Assembly: GCA_944391685.1 (NCBI GenBank)
Contig: CALXUM010000002.1
Location: 62,001-126,000, forward strand
DNA length: 64,000 bases
Direction: 5' to 3'
DNA from: an uncultured Alphaproteobacteria bacterium
GTDB lineage: Bacteria > Pseudomonadota > Alphaproteobacteria > RF32 > CAG-239
The notes below the pieces were generated by a model. It was not told the origin of the DNA. It was given only the letters and a program-made list of their open reading frames with translations, and made no database searches. The position numbers were made by a program, and so were the translations under genes. Shown piece by piece: positions 8,023-17,699 of the stretch. The number at the start of each line of letters is the position of its first letter. Positions within the stretch are counted from its first letter, which is position 1.

Positions 8023-9807
8023 ATGGCTAAGTTTGCTTTTTTTACATTTTTTTTATTTTCTATTGTTGTTTTCGGTTCATGCTCAAATTCAGTACACGAA
8101 AGCAATCACCCCTTATCACAAACGACTTCCTTACCTACGAAAGCCACATCTCAAAAAGCATACGGTTCATACTTGGCAGGACGCGTAGCCCACTTACGCA
8201 GAGACTTCAATACTGCTTCCAATTATTACATAAAAGCTTTTAAACTTGATCCGCAGAATAAAGAATTAGCCGGAAAAATATACTTACTACTAGTTTCAAA
8301 AGGCAGAATTGATGAGGCTGCACAATATGCTCAAGCTTATATTGATGCCGGTAATGACGATAATTTCGCTTATGTTGTTATTGCCATTAAACAAATGCAT
8401 GATAAAGATTACAACTCCAGTATTAAAACCCTAAATAAATTAAAGAATCCTGCCTACAAAGAATTCATATCTCCACTTATAAATGCATGGAACTACGTCG
8501 GATTAGATCAGCCAGATAATGCACTAAAACAGTTAAAACATCTTGAAAAAGAACCTGGATTTAAAAGTATTTATAACTTCCATGCCGGTATGATTAATGA
8601 TTATTTCGGACGGAACAAACAAGCTCAAGAACATTACGAAGTTATAGTTAATGAAGAAAGTTTGGAAATGTCTATGCGTTCTGTACAAGTAATTTCCAAC
8701 TTTTATATAAGAACCGGACAAGCAGAAAAAGCCCGCGACCTCCTGAGCGGGTATGGAAACGAAAAAATTCTTGCCGATATGTTGCAAAACATTAACAACA
8801 GCATAAAAGCATCTCAAAACCAAAAAATTTCTCCTTTAATAACCGACCCCAACATGGGTTCATCAGAGGCATTGTTTAGTATAGCTGCAACCTTCAGATA
8901 CGATGAAGTTATTGATGTTGCCCACATGTTCATAAGTTTAGCAATCTACCAAAATCCAAATTATGATTTAGCAAAACTCTTATTAGCTGACATTCTTGAA
9001 AACAGAGAAATGTATGCTGATGCTAATGAAATATATGAATCTATTCCTAAAAGTTCAGATGTATATTATGCAGTTCAAATAAAAAAAGCAAACAACTATA
9101 TTAAAATGAATGATTATGATAGTGCAGAACTTTTATTAAAATCTTTGGCTCTTGATTATGATAATGCTCAAATATACCTTGATTTGGGAGATGTTCTCCG
9201 AATGAAAAATCAACACGGAGAAGCTATAAAATATTATGAACAAGCAATAAAACATTATAAAGAAGATCCCAACATATGGATATTATACTATGCGCTTGGA
9301 GTTTCTTACGAACAAAACAACCAATGGAACAAAGCCGAACAAAATTTAAAAAAAGCCTTAAAATTAAGCAACAATCATTACTTAATTTTAAATTATCTTG
9401 GTTACAGTTGGCTTAAACAAGGAAAAAACGTTGATGAAGCTTTCACAATGATTGTAAGTGCCTATAATCAAGCTCCTAATGACCCTAATATTATAGACAG
9501 TCTTGGTTGGGCTCTTTACAATCTTGGTTACTATGGCATGGCTGTCGAATACATTGAAAAAGCAGCCGAAGCAGCACCTTCAAATGCTGTTATCAGTGAT
9601 CATTTGGGAGATGCATATTGGTTCAATCAACGCAAGAATGAAGCTAAATTTCAATGGCAACATGCTTTAACCATGAAAGATGAAAGCGGCGAAATAAATA
9701 AAAAGCAAATAAAAAACAAAATAGAAAACGGAATATCTAAAGAGCCTAACCTTGAATATAACAAAGATTTTATAGAACAACAAATACACCTTATAAATAA
9801 AAACTAA
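8023..9807 (+). CDS. TPR-repeat lipoprotein
   Basis: 594 residues starting with a lipoprotein signal peptide whose lipobox is VFGSC (Cys at about residue 20), so the protein is probably anchored in a membrane facing the periplasm. The rest is a continuous array of tetratricopeptide helices; clear units include those containing AYGSYLAGRVAHLRRDFNTA, AQIYLDLGDVLRMKNQHGEA and IIDSLGWALYNLGYYGMA. TPR arrays bind protein partners; none can be named here. Similar long TPR lipoproteins are common in alphaproteobacteria. The start ATG follows AAGGA at about 15 nt, which is long spacing. Confidence 0.88.
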   Translation: MAKFAFFTFFLFSIVVFGSCSNSVHESNHPLSQTTSLPTKATSQKAYGSYLAGRVAHLRRDFNTASNYYIKAFKLDPQNKELAGKIYLLLVSKGRIDEAAQYAQAYIDAGNDDNFAYVVIAIKQMHDKDYNSSIKTLNKLKNPAYKEFISPLINAWNYVGLDQPDNALKQLKHLEKEPGFKSIYNFHAGMINDYFGRNKQAQEHYEVIVNEESLEMSMRSVQVISNFYIRTGQAEKARDLLSGYGNEKILADMLQNINNSIKASQNQKISPLITDPNMGSSEALFSIAATFRYDEVIDVAHMFISLAIYQNPNYDLAKLLLADILENREMYADANEIYESIPKSSDVYYAVQIKKANNYIKMNDYDSAELLLKSLALDYDNAQIYLDLGDVLRMKNQHGEAIKYYEQAIKHYKEDPNIWILYYALGVSYEQNNQWNKAEQNLKKALKLSNNHYLILNYLGYSWLKQGKNVDEAFTMIVSAYNQAPNDPNIIDSLGWALYNLGYYGMAVEYIEKAAEAAPSNAVISDHLGDAYWFNQRKNEAKFQWQHALTMKDESGEINKKQIKNKIENGISKEPNLEYNKDFIEQQIHLINKN

Positions 9808-9823
9808 AAATATCGTTCTAAAC

Positions 9824-9852
9824 TTGACAAAAATTTGTGAAAGTATTATACA
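9824..9852 (+). promoter_or_regulatory. strong sigma70-type promoter
   Basis: TTGACA (9824-9829) is separated by exactly 17 nt from TATACA (9847-9852), 40 nt before the ATG at 9892. This is one of the best consensus promoters in the window and makes the next gene an independent transcription unit. Confidence 0.7.
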
Positions 9853-9891
9853 TCTGGTCACCAATGTATAATTATATTAAAATTCAACTTT

Positions 9892-10530
9892 ATGAATTAT
9901 TTTGTAAACAAAAGTATCATAGCCAGATACTTTAATCTGAAGGAAGACTTGCTTGGCAATTTTGTCATTGCAGAGTACAGAGGCTCAAACCAAGTCCTTA
10001 GGCATCTAGGTATTACTTTGAAAAAATCGCATAAAAGATATGCATTTATAGACCTTAATCTGGGTCAACTAACTAATACCGACAAATCTTGCAAAATATT
10101 TAAAGCTTTGGTTGGTTGCAACAATCATCACACATTAGCTGAAAATTGTGCCAACGAAGCAAGATATGTTTGGGACAATAACGAGCTTTATAAAAACTTT
10201 TTTTGGTATGACACTACTATGTCCAAAACACCTTCCCTCACAACCGAATTTGCTAGCAAAGAGTTCTTCTCTCACAAATTCAATATTCCGCTGGAACTCA
10301 TGTTTCCTGTAATAATTAAATACATTACGGGCGAATCAATCGGCTATTACATCAATGATGAAAAACATATCATTGTTGACATATTAAAAGCCCAAGCCAT
10401 AACCAACAAAGAGTGTTTGTACTTTTCTTCTTCCGAATTTTCAGTTCATGGGAACAGATTTGGAACCAAGATCAACAATATCCCTTTGGATCAATTGCGA
10501 AACATATACCAAACCAGATGGAATTTTTAA
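9892..10530 (+). CDS. hypothetical protein, 212 aa
   Basis: A soluble 212-residue protein with no signal peptide or membrane segment. I do not recognise the family. It has its own strong promoter (9824-9852) and ends at a bidirectional terminator shared with ftsZ. There is no obvious ribosome site, so translation may start close to the 5' end of a short leader. Composition is host-like. Confidence 0.65.
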   Translation: MNYFVNKSIIARYFNLKEDLLGNFVIAEYRGSNQVLRHLGITLKKSHKRYAFIDLNLGQLTNTDKSCKIFKALVGCNNHHTLAENCANEARYVWDNNELYKNFFWYDTTMSKTPSLTTEFASKEFFSHKFNIPLELMFPVIIKYITGESIGYYINDEKHIIVDILKAQAITNKECLYFSSSEFSVHGNRFGTKINNIPLDQLRNIYQTRWNF

Positions 10531-10533
10531 CCT

Positions 10534-10564
10534 AAAAAAACCTCCCCTAAGGGAGGTTTTTTTT
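10534..10564. terminator. bidirectional terminator between hypothetical gene and ftsZ
   Basis: AAAAAAACCTCCC and GGGAGGTTTTTTTT form a hairpin with A/T-runs on both sides. It lies 4 nt after the stop of the + gene and 21 nt after the stop of the minus-strand ftsZ, so it closes both units. Confidence 0.9.
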
Positions 10565-10584
10565 GGCTTATAACTCATAATAAT

Positions 10585-12270
10585 CTATTTACGACGCAAG
10601 AAGGAGGGTATCTCAAGATTTAGTCTATCTTCCTGACGAAATTCATCATCTGAAAACGACGGAGAAACCGGTTCTTGCATTCTTTCCATTTCTTTTTGTT
10701 TTTTACGATTTCTTTTGGCGATGGAAAACCCGGTGACTCTTTCAATAAAAGTGGGGGTATATTCCTCTTCGTCATCATTCACAATCAATTTTTCAACCTC
10801 ATCTTGTTTGCGAGATGATACTGCTGAAGGATTGTGGTTAGGAAATAATTCTGGCTCTTCTTCAACATTTTTAATTGAATTTTTGGCCTTAAAAACATTT
10901 TCATTTGAGGATAGAGCACTTTCCATTTGTGAGGCTTCACTCATATCATCATTTTTGTTAATAATAGCCTTAAATAATGAAGATGCATTTGGCATATCAG
11001 ACATCACTGCTGATTTTTCCAAATCATCAAAATCATTAAATTTTACACTTTCATTTACGGCCGAAGCAAAACTAACTTTATCTTCTTCCGTATTTTCATC
11101 ATTATGCAAAGAAACTACCGTTGCGGTATCAATAATTTCTTCTACCGTTTCAGGCTCATTTTCTCGCACAGCCGAAAAAGTCTCCAAATTGTTTTCAACA
11201 TCTACATTTGGAGCAGAAAGCCCGACATCAGCTTTCACAAAACTTTCCTCAATATAACTTGGAGCCGCTTGCGGAATGGCACTCTTTTTAGCCACTCCTC
11301 TGTCCTCTATACCTGTTGCCACAATAGAAACCCTTATCTTTCCGGCCAAACTTTCATCAAAACTTGATCCGAAGATAATGTTCGCATCATCGTCAACTTC
11401 ATCTTTAATTCTGCTGGCGGCCTCATCAATTTCAAACAATGTAATATCAGAACCACCGGTAATATTAATTAAGACTCCTTTTGCTCCGCGCATTGAACAA
11501 TCATCCAACAAAGGATTAGCCAAAGCCTGTTCTGCTGCTTTAACGGCTCGGTCTTCACCTTCTGCCTCGCCTGTACCCATAATGGCTTTACCTTTATCTT
11601 CCATAATCGATTTGATATCTGCAAAATCAAGATTTATAAGCCCTGGCATCATCATCAAATCGGTAATTGAGCGCACCCCGGCATACAACACATTGTCAGC
11701 CATAACAAAAGCATCAACCAATGTCGTTTTTTTATCAGCGATTCTAAATAAATTTTGATTTGGAATAACAATAATACTATCTACTTCGTTAGTAAAATTT
11801 TCTACTGCCTTTTCAGCTGTTTCCAAACGTTTTTTACCTTCGAACTGAAACGGCTTGGTAACCACACCTACGGTTAATATTCCTTTTTCCTTAGCAATCT
11901 TTGCTACAACAGGGGCAGCCCCAGAACCGGTACCACCGCCCATACCGGCGGTAATAAATACCATATTTGCTCCTTCAAGCTCTTTTTCAATTTCTTCTTT
12001 AGCTTCTTCAGCCGCCATTTTACCAACCTCTGGTCTGGCACCTGCACCTAAACCCTTGGTTGTTTGCATTCCAAGTTGGATTCTGCGACTTGCTTTAGAA
12101 TTTTCTAAAGCTTGAGCATCTGTATTAGCAACAATAAAATCAACCCCCTCAAGATTTTGGGTAATCATATTGTTAACGGCATTTCCGCCGCCGCCGCCGA
12201 CACCGATAACTGATATTCTTGGTTTTAATTGAACTGTATTATTTTCTGGAATAGCTAATTTAATTGACAT
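10585..12270 (-). CDS. ftsZ: cell division GTPase FtsZ
   Basis: FtsZ polymerises at mid-cell into the Z-ring scaffold of division. The protein shows the N-terminal nucleotide-binding stretch [16 protein letters not shown], the tubulin signature [12 protein letters not shown], and the T7-loop segment NLDFADI. After the core (to about residue 320) comes an unusually long acidic linker of about 210 residues, then the terminal membrane-protein-binding peptide [10 protein letters not shown]. Long linkers are typical of alphaproteobacteria. I chose the ATG at 12270 because [10 protein letters not shown] matches the N-terminus usual in that group; an in-frame ATG at 12303 adds 11 residues. It is the last gene of the division cluster. 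Confidence 0.97.
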   Translation of the reverse strand: MSIKLAIPENNTVQLKPRISVIGVGGGGGNAVNNMITQNLEGVDFIVANTDAQALENSKASRRIQLGMQTTKGLGAGARPEVGKMAAEEAKEEIEKELEGANMVFITAGMGGGTGSGAAPVVAKIAKEKGILTVGVVTKPFQFEGKKRLETAEKAVENFTNEVDSIIVIPNQNLFRIADKKTTLVDAFVMADNVLYAGVRSITDLMMMPGLINLDFADIKSIMEDKGKAIMGTGEAEGEDRAVKAAEQALANPLLDDCSMRGAKGVLINITGGSDITLFEIDEAASRIKDEVDDDANIIFGSSFDESLAGKIRVSIVATGIEDRGVAKKSAIPQAAPSYIEESFVKADVGLSAPNVDVENNLETFSAVRENEPETVEEIIDTATVVSLHNDENTEEDKVSFASAVNESVKFNDFDDLEKSAVMSDMPNASSLFKAIINKNDDMSEASQMESALSSNENVFKAKNSIKNVEEEPELFPNHNPSAVSSRKQDEVEKLIVNDDEEEYTPTFIERVTGFSIAKRNRKKQKEMERMQEPVSPSFSDDEFRQEDRLNLEIPSFLRRK

Positions 12271-12363
12271 AGTATTTCTTACTCCCAAAACCCTGGTATT
12301 CATAATTTATTCTAAGAATAAATCACAATACCTTAAGTTTTGGTTACCAAGAAAACTTTTTTA

Positions 12364-13620
12364 TCAGAAATTTTGTTTTACCCAGGAAAAAATTTTACCC
12401 CAACCACTGTTAGATCCATTTGTTGGTTTATTAATGATTTTATTAGGTTTACGTTCGGTATAATTTAATGCGAACAAAAGCATTCCTACACAGGTTGAAA
12501 AAGCCGGTCCGTATAAGCTATCCGGCAAATTAAGAATATTCTTTGGTCTGCCTAACCTAACCTGCTTATCTAAAACCATTGACGCGATTTCACGAACCCC
12601 TGAAAGCTGAGATGCCCCCCCCGTTAAAACCACTCTATGGCTTGATACATTATCCAATCCGACCTCAGCCAATTTACGATTTACCATCTCAAAAGTTTCT
12701 TCAATTCTTGGTGTTATGATACTTATAAGTTCAGCCCGAGGTATTTGTTTAATGCAACTGTCATCTTCTTCACCAACAGGATAAACATTGATAGTTTCCT
12801 CTTTATCATGAGTGGTTAAAAAAGCACATCCATGCAAAGTCTTTAACCTTTCGGCATGCGAAAAAGACGTAGTTAAACCATAAGCAATATCATTAGTAAC
12901 ATTGTTTCCGCCAACAGGTAACGATGCAAAATAAATCGGATAGCCGTGTTTAAAACTGGCAATAGAAGTTGTTCCACCTCCCATGTCTATCACTGTTGCA
13001 CCTAACTCACGTTCATCATCAACCAAACATGATAATCCAGATGCATATGGCGAAAAAGTTTTTCCTGCAATTTCCAAATGTGCGTTTTCAATAACGGTTG
13101 CCAAATTTCTGTATAAAATATCTGGCATCAAACCAAGCAGTATATCAACAGAAAGGGTTTCGCCGAAAATATTTCTAGGATCTTTGATTTCTTCTCCGCC
13201 ATCTAATCGATAATTTGTCGGCAAACAGTGTATTAACTCACAACCCTCAACATTTATCTTATGGATACCTTTTTCAATAACTTTGGCTAAATCATTTTCA
13301 TTAACCGGACGATTCTTATTAAGTGAAATTGTTGAATCTTTAATCACACTTTTTATTTTATCTCCGGAAACATTAACAATAACACGATCGATTCTCTCAT
13401 TTGCCATTTGCTCGGCAGTTTCTACGGCATTGCATACTGATAATGTTGCCTGATTAATATCAGTAACGATTCCGTTTTTAATTCCTTTAGAGGCATTATA
13501 TCCATAACCGACTACATTAATTCTTTTATCACGACTTACCTTTGCAATTATGCAACATACTTTGGAAGAACCTATATCCAAAGCTGCAATTGTTGTCTGT
13601 CGATTAAATGAATGTGCCAA
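12364..13620 (-). CDS. ftsA: cell division actin-like protein FtsA
   Basis: FtsA tethers FtsZ filaments to the inner membrane and binds later divisome proteins. The 418 residues show the actin-fold ATP motifs ALDIGSSKV (near residue 14) and VIDMGGGTTS (near 208), a second phosphate motif VVLTGGASQLSG, and a C-terminal amphipathic helix (WGKIFSWVKQNF) for membrane attachment. The gene carries an in-frame run of eight G within TGGASQ. It lies 17 nt after ftsQ and 93 nt before ftsZ. Confidence 0.96.
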   Translation of the reverse strand: MAHSFNRQTTIAALDIGSSKVCCIIAKVSRDKRINVVGYGYNASKGIKNGIVTDINQATLSVCNAVETAEQMANERIDRVIVNVSGDKIKSVIKDSTISLNKNRPVNENDLAKVIEKGIHKINVEGCELIHCLPTNYRLDGGEEIKDPRNIFGETLSVDILLGLMPDILYRNLATVIENAHLEIAGKTFSPYASGLSCLVDDERELGATVIDMGGGTTSIASFKHGYPIYFASLPVGGNNVTNDIAYGLTTSFSHAERLKTLHGCAFLTTHDKEETINVYPVGEEDDSCIKQIPRAELISIITPRIEETFEMVNRKLAEVGLDNVSSHRVVLTGGASQLSGVREIASMVLDKQVRLGRPKNILNLPDSLYGPAFSTCVGMLLFALNYTERKPNKIINKPTNGSNSGWGKIFSWVKQNF

Positions 13621-13637
13621 CTTTCATCACCCTTTTA

Positions 13638-14513
13638 TCATATATTCTGTTCTTTGCTTTTATTAAGCTTTACAACTTCATCTTTTTTTGATTTGCGGAT
13701 TTTAACCACAACCTTATGAGGTAATCTTAAATCTATTATGGTTAATTTACGTTTAAGAATACCTTTTGTCTCATTTAATTTTATTAACTTATTCCAAGCT
13801 TCAGCAATATTATCTTCAGGAAGTTTTACCGTTATTCCTTCCCGAATATCATCCAAAATAAGATTCCACCTTCTTTGTGAAATAAAGTTAGCAACTTTAA
13901 TTCGCTTCAAATAACTAGCATCTCCGCTTTTTAGACTTTCCAAAAGATTTTTCATATTATCAGGGGCCTCAGCTCCAACAATAAGCAACACCGGCTCCGT
14001 CGCCCTAAAATCAGCATCAATAATTTTACCGTCTTCATCCAAAGGATAAAACTTTTCACTTATTTGCCAAACCGCATGCACTTCTTTTTCTTTTAAATTA
14101 ATATTTATAACATTTGGGAAAAAACTACGACGAACCTCAGCCTCCTTAACCCAAGGTAATTTTTCAAGTTTTTCTTTTAGCTCTAAAAGATTTATTTTTA
14201 AAACATTATCCCCTCGTTTAAGATTAAGAGCATTTTCAATTTCCTTTAATGTGGTTTTTTCTCTTCCGGTAACCACCACATCATTTAGCACGAAACCTAT
14301 ACTGCCTACCCAATCATAAAAAGCTTCTCTGCTTTCATTTATCCGTTTATTCACCAGATCATTTTTCAATGTTAAAATAATTGCCGCCAACAAAGCAATA
14401 ACTGCCAAAACAACAATACTTCCTGCCAAACGCAAAGGCCATTCACGTTCCAAGCTAAGTACATTGTCGGACGTTTGTTTTTTATCAATATTTTTTTGCT
14501 CTGTCTTACTCAT
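13638..14513 (-). CDS. ftsQ: cell division protein FtsQ
   Basis: A bitopic inner-membrane protein that joins early and late divisome components. It has a charged cytoplasmic tail, one membrane helix at about residues 27-48, a periplasmic POTRA domain starting near GFVLNDVVVTGREKT, and then the FtsQ beta domain (WQISEKFYPLDEDGKII). The 291-residue length fits the family. It lies 3 nt from murB and 17 nt from ftsA in the same operon. Confidence 0.92.
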   Translation of the reverse strand: MSKTEQKNIDKKQTSDNVLSLEREWPLRLAGSIVVLAVIALLAAIILTLKNDLVNKRINESREAFYDWVGSIGFVLNDVVVTGREKTTLKEIENALNLKRGDNVLKINLLELKEKLEKLPWVKEAEVRRSFFPNVININLKEKEVHAVWQISEKFYPLDEDGKIIDADFRATEPVLLIVGAEAPDNMKNLLESLKSGDASYLKRIKVANFISQRRWNLILDDIREGITVKLPEDNIAEAWNKLIKLNETKGILKRKLTIIDLRLPHKVVVKIRKSKKDEVVKLNKSKEQNI

Positions 14514-14516
14514 AAT

Positions 14517-15440
14517 TTATTTATGAATTCCCATCCGTTTAATTTCCCATTCCAATGTAATGGATGTATTTTCTTTAACTTTTTGAATTATTGTCTCACC
14601 TAATGTTTCAATATCCTTTGCCGTTGCATTTCCTGTATTTATTAAAAAATTACAATGTTTTTCTGAAACTTTTGCCCCGTTTATATGTAAATCCGCACAC
14701 CCTGATTTTTTTATTAATTCCCAAGCTTTTAATCCCTCAGGATTCTTAAAAGTTGATCCTGCTGTTTTTTCATTATGCGGTTGTGACTTTATCCGATAAT
14801 TTTTTTGCTCATTAATAATTTTTAGTGTTTCTTCAGGATTTTTAGGCTCAACTTTTAAAGTTAGTGATGTAATAATCCAATCCTCGGGAAATAAACTGCT
14901 GCGATAAGAAAGCATCAAATCTGAAGCTGGAACATCTCTTATTTCACCTTCACCGTTAACAATTGTTGCCTTCACTAAAACATCTTTAATTTCTTTACCA
15001 AAACAACCTGCATTAGTCTTAATTGACCCTCCTAAATGTCCGGGAATAGAAACCAAGAACTCTAATCCTCCCAAGCGATTCTCAAGCATAATTTTTTTCA
15101 AATCGGCATTTCTCATCCCTGCACCGCAAGTTATTGTGTCTACATCAATTTTCCATTGTTTATAAAACTTGCTGTCAAGCTTTATCACCACACCGGGAAC
15201 CCCCCCGTCTCTAACCAAAAGATTAGAGCCTCCACCAATAACACAAACCGGTAAATTATACGGCTTGGTTTTTAGAAACCAACTTAAATCTTCATTATCT
15301 TCAGGAAAAAACATAACTTCAGCCGGACCGCCTACGGCAAACCACGTATGTTTAGACATCGGGACATCACACAAATAACGTCCTCTAACTTCAGGTAAAA
15401 GTTTCACCAAATCATTCTTTTTGTGAGTCCAGCTAAACAT
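14517..15440 (-). CDS. murB: UDP-N-acetylenolpyruvoylglucosamine reductase MurB
   Basis: MurB reduces UDP-GlcNAc-enolpyruvate to UDP-MurNAc with NADPH and FAD in the cytoplasm. It shows the FAD motif VIGGGSNLLVRDGG, the type-I signature SYRSSLF, the catalytic Ser in AGSTFKNPEG, and a C-terminal Glu in ITLEWEIKRMG. I chose the ATG at 15440 because AGGAG lies 7 nt upstream; the longer reading from 15482 has no ribosome site. Here murB directly follows murG, whereas many alphaproteobacteria have murC between them. Confidence 0.96.
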   Translation of the reverse strand: MFSWTHKKNDLVKLLPEVRGRYLCDVPMSKHTWFAVGGPAEVMFFPEDNEDLSWFLKTKPYNLPVCVIGGGSNLLVRDGGVPGVVIKLDSKFYKQWKIDVDTITCGAGMRNADLKKIMLENRLGGLEFLVSIPGHLGGSIKTNAGCFGKEIKDVLVKATIVNGEGEIRDVPASDLMLSYRSSLFPEDWIITSLTLKVEPKNPEETLKIINEQKNYRIKSQPHNEKTAGSTFKNPEGLKAWELIKKSGCADLHINGAKVSEKHCNFLINTGNATAKDIETLGETIIQKVKENTSITLEWEIKRMGIHK

Positions 15441-15450
15441 ATCAAATCTC

Positions 15451-16566
15451 CTATTTGACAATGATTTCTTTTTCAATTGCATCGGCTAAACGTTTTGCCG
15501 CGTCAGATATTCCTATTTTTTTTGTTTTTATAGACATTTGTTTTAATTTTGAATAATTACCGAATAACTCTTCAATAATATTTTTAACTTTATCGCTTTT
15601 AAAATCATTTTGTTTAATTACAATTCCAGCACCAGTCTCTGAAAACTCCTTAGCATTACCCGTTTGATGATCATCTGCTGCCGTTGGCAATGGTACCAGC
15701 AAAGAAGGAACGCCTGCAACTGCAATTTCTGAAACAGATGATGCTCCCGCCCTTGATATAACCAAATGAGTGTGTGAATATAAATCAGCCATATTTTCAA
15801 AAAAATGGCTAACCACCACTTCACATTTGGTGTTTTCATAAACTTTACGCAAATCATCTTCCTCATCAGCACGACATTGTTGAAAAATTTTTAATCTTTT
15901 TTGCATATTTTCATCTAACATTTTAATCGCTTCAGGAACAACCTCTCCAAATACTTTAGCTCCCTGGCTTCCTCCCAAAACTAAAATTTGCATTTTATCT
16001 TTTACCCCAAGCTCCGGATACCCTGATTTTGCCGCTTCGACAATACTTTCCCTGACAGGCATTCCACACAAAACAGTTTTCACGTTTTTAGGAGCATATT
16101 TTACTTTTTTAAAACTTTGTGCCACCAAAGATGCATATCTGCTTAAAAACCTATTGGTTCTGCTCATAACCGAATTTTGCTCATGCAAAACCAAATCAAC
16201 ACCAGATAATAGTGCCGCCATTGAGGCCGGAAACGATGCATATCCTCCAAAACCGACCACACATTCAGGCTTTTCTTTTAACAAAACCCATCCAGCTTGG
16301 ACTATTCCTATACAAGTTTTAAATAAGCTTTTAATTTTAAACAATTTAGACTTACCTACAATTCCGCCTGACCATACTGCCACATTAGGCATTTTTCCCA
16401 AACGTCCTTTATAATTATCCTTTCCTCTGGCATCGGTTATTAACATTAAACGATATCCTCGTCGTTCAAGTTCTTCGGCAAGAGCTTCTGCCGGATATAC
16501 ATGCCCCCCTGTTCCTCCGGCTGTTAAAACAATCAATTTTTTCTTATCCTTTTTAGTAGCTCTCAT
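15451..16566 (-). CDS. murG: lipid II synthase MurG
   Basis: MurG transfers GlcNAc from UDP-GlcNAc to lipid I on the inner face of the membrane, giving lipid II. It is a GT-B glycosyltransferase with the family motif TAGGTGGHVYPAEALA at the N-terminus, LVLGGSQGA in the middle, and ADDHQTGNAKEFSETGAGI near the nucleotide site. I chose the ATG at 16566 because GGAGG lies 6 nt upstream and the gene then overlaps ftsW by 14 bp, as expected for a coupled operon. An upstream ATG at 16587 is less likely. Confidence 0.96.
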   Translation of the reverse strand: MRATKKDKKKLIVLTAGGTGGHVYPAEALAEELERRGYRLMLITDARGKDNYKGRLGKMPNVAVWSGGIVGKSKLFKIKSLFKTCIGIVQAGWVLLKEKPECVVGFGGYASFPASMAALLSGVDLVLHEQNSVMSRTNRFLSRYASLVAQSFKKVKYAPKNVKTVLCGMPVRESIVEAAKSGYPELGVKDKMQILVLGGSQGAKVFGEVVPEAIKMLDENMQKRLKIFQQCRADEEDDLRKVYENTKCEVVVSHFFENMADLYSHTHLVISRAGASSVSEIAVAGVPSLLVPLPTAADDHQTGNAKEFSETGAGIVIKQNDFKSDKVKNIIEELFGNYSKLKQMSIKTKKIGISDAAKRLADAIEKEIIVK

Positions 16567-17686
16567 CTTTATCCTCCGCATGAACATTTTTTCTGGTCAA
16601 GGCTAAAAGCATTCCCACTCCTGTAGCAATGCCCAACAAAGAAGACCCGCCATAAGAAATAAACGGCAAGGTCATACCTTTAGTTGGCATAAGATGCAAA
16701 GTAGATGCCATATTTATAATTCCTTGCAAACCAAAACTTGCCGCCAATCCTGATGCCGCCAAAATAATAAAAAGATTACTGTCCTTGCAGGAAATCAACA
16801 TAGTCCTGATAACTATGGCTGCATAAAGCCCTACGATTAACAAACATAATAACATACCATATTCTTCAGCTGCCACGGCAAAAATAAAGTCGGTATGAGC
16901 ATCAGGAATATGCATTTTTACCACACCTTCTCCCGGCCCTACACCAAAAACATTTCCGTTTTCAAATGCTTCCAAAGATTTTTTTATTTGATAACTAAGA
17001 TTATTTTCTGAACTTAAAAACTGGTGAATACGAACCTGAACATGAGGAAACATAAAATATGCACCCACCATGAACACAATACCTAACATAAATAAAATTG
17101 CCACAAACACTAAAGACAATCCCGATAAGAATAATTGAAAAGCCCAAATAGCAGAAACCACCAACGACATTCCTATATCAGGCTGCAACAATAGCAGAAT
17201 CAGCGTAAAGGCATATAAACCTACAGATAAAATATCCCCAGGAAAATCCTGATATTTTTTTTGCCCCTCAAACAACCAAGCAGCCACCACCACAAACATT
17301 GGTTTTACAAATTCTGACGGCTGTAAAGAAAATCCCCCCAAACTTATCCATCGATGGGCTCCTTTAACTTCATCTCCCCAAAATAACGTTGCAATCATCA
17401 ACACCACCGTCAAAACATAACCAACAATCGCTATCCTACGAATAGTTTTAAGATTCTGCATGGATAAAAAAACAATCAACGCACAAGCAATCGGCAAGAA
17501 AAAGAACTGCCTTTTAATAAAATGAAAACTTCCCACTCCAATTCGATTAGCCACTGCCGGACTTGCTGAAAAATTTAAAAATGCCCCAATAACGATCAAA
17601 AGCCCTATCATTAATAACAGAACTTTATCAACCGTCCACCACCAGTTTGCTATTGCACTTTTACTGTTTCTGGAAAAAGCAATCAC
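16553..17686 (-). CDS. ftsW: septal peptidoglycan polymerase FtsW (SEDS family)
   Basis: A SEDS-family membrane glycosyltransferase that polymerises lipid II at the septum together with a class B penicillin-binding protein. The 377 residues contain about ten membrane helices. Family motifs include GAHRWISLGGFSLQPSEFVK (about residues 120-140) and the C-terminal GMTLPFISYGGSS. It lies between mraY and murG; murD, often found between mraY and ftsW, is not there. Confidence 0.95.
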   Translation of the reverse strand: MIAFSRNSKSAIANWWWTVDKVLLLMIGLLIVIGAFLNFSASPAVANRIGVGSFHFIKRQFFFLPIACALIVFLSMQNLKTIRRIAIVGYVLTVVLMIATLFWGDEVKGAHRWISLGGFSLQPSEFVKPMFVVVAAWLFEGQKKYQDFPGDILSVGLYAFTLILLLLQPDIGMSLVVSAIWAFQLFLSGLSLVFVAILFMLGIVFMVGAYFMFPHVQVRIHQFLSSENNLSYQIKKSLEAFENGNVFGVGPGEGVVKMHIPDAHTDFIFAVAAEEYGMLLCLLIVGLYAAIVIRTMLISCKDSNLFIILAASGLAASFGLQGIINMASTLHLMPTKGMTLPFISYGGSSLLGIATGVGMLLALTRKNVHAEDKDESY

Positions 17687-17699
17687 TTTAATACCTCAC

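Noticed and set aside
10715-11758. Plus-strand open frames opposite ftsZ.
   Set aside because: They are antisense shadows of a strongly conserved gene, with Ser-rich composition and no ribosome site.
12609-12622. Run of eight G within ftsA as a phase-variation tract.
   Set aside because: It is in frame, encodes the conserved TGGASQ motif, and ftsA is essential. It only shows that G8 can occur here without switching, which tempers the poly-G argument elsewhere.
15199-15207. Run of seven G within murB.
   Set aside because: In frame in a conserved Gly-Gly motif of an essential gene; no frameshift.
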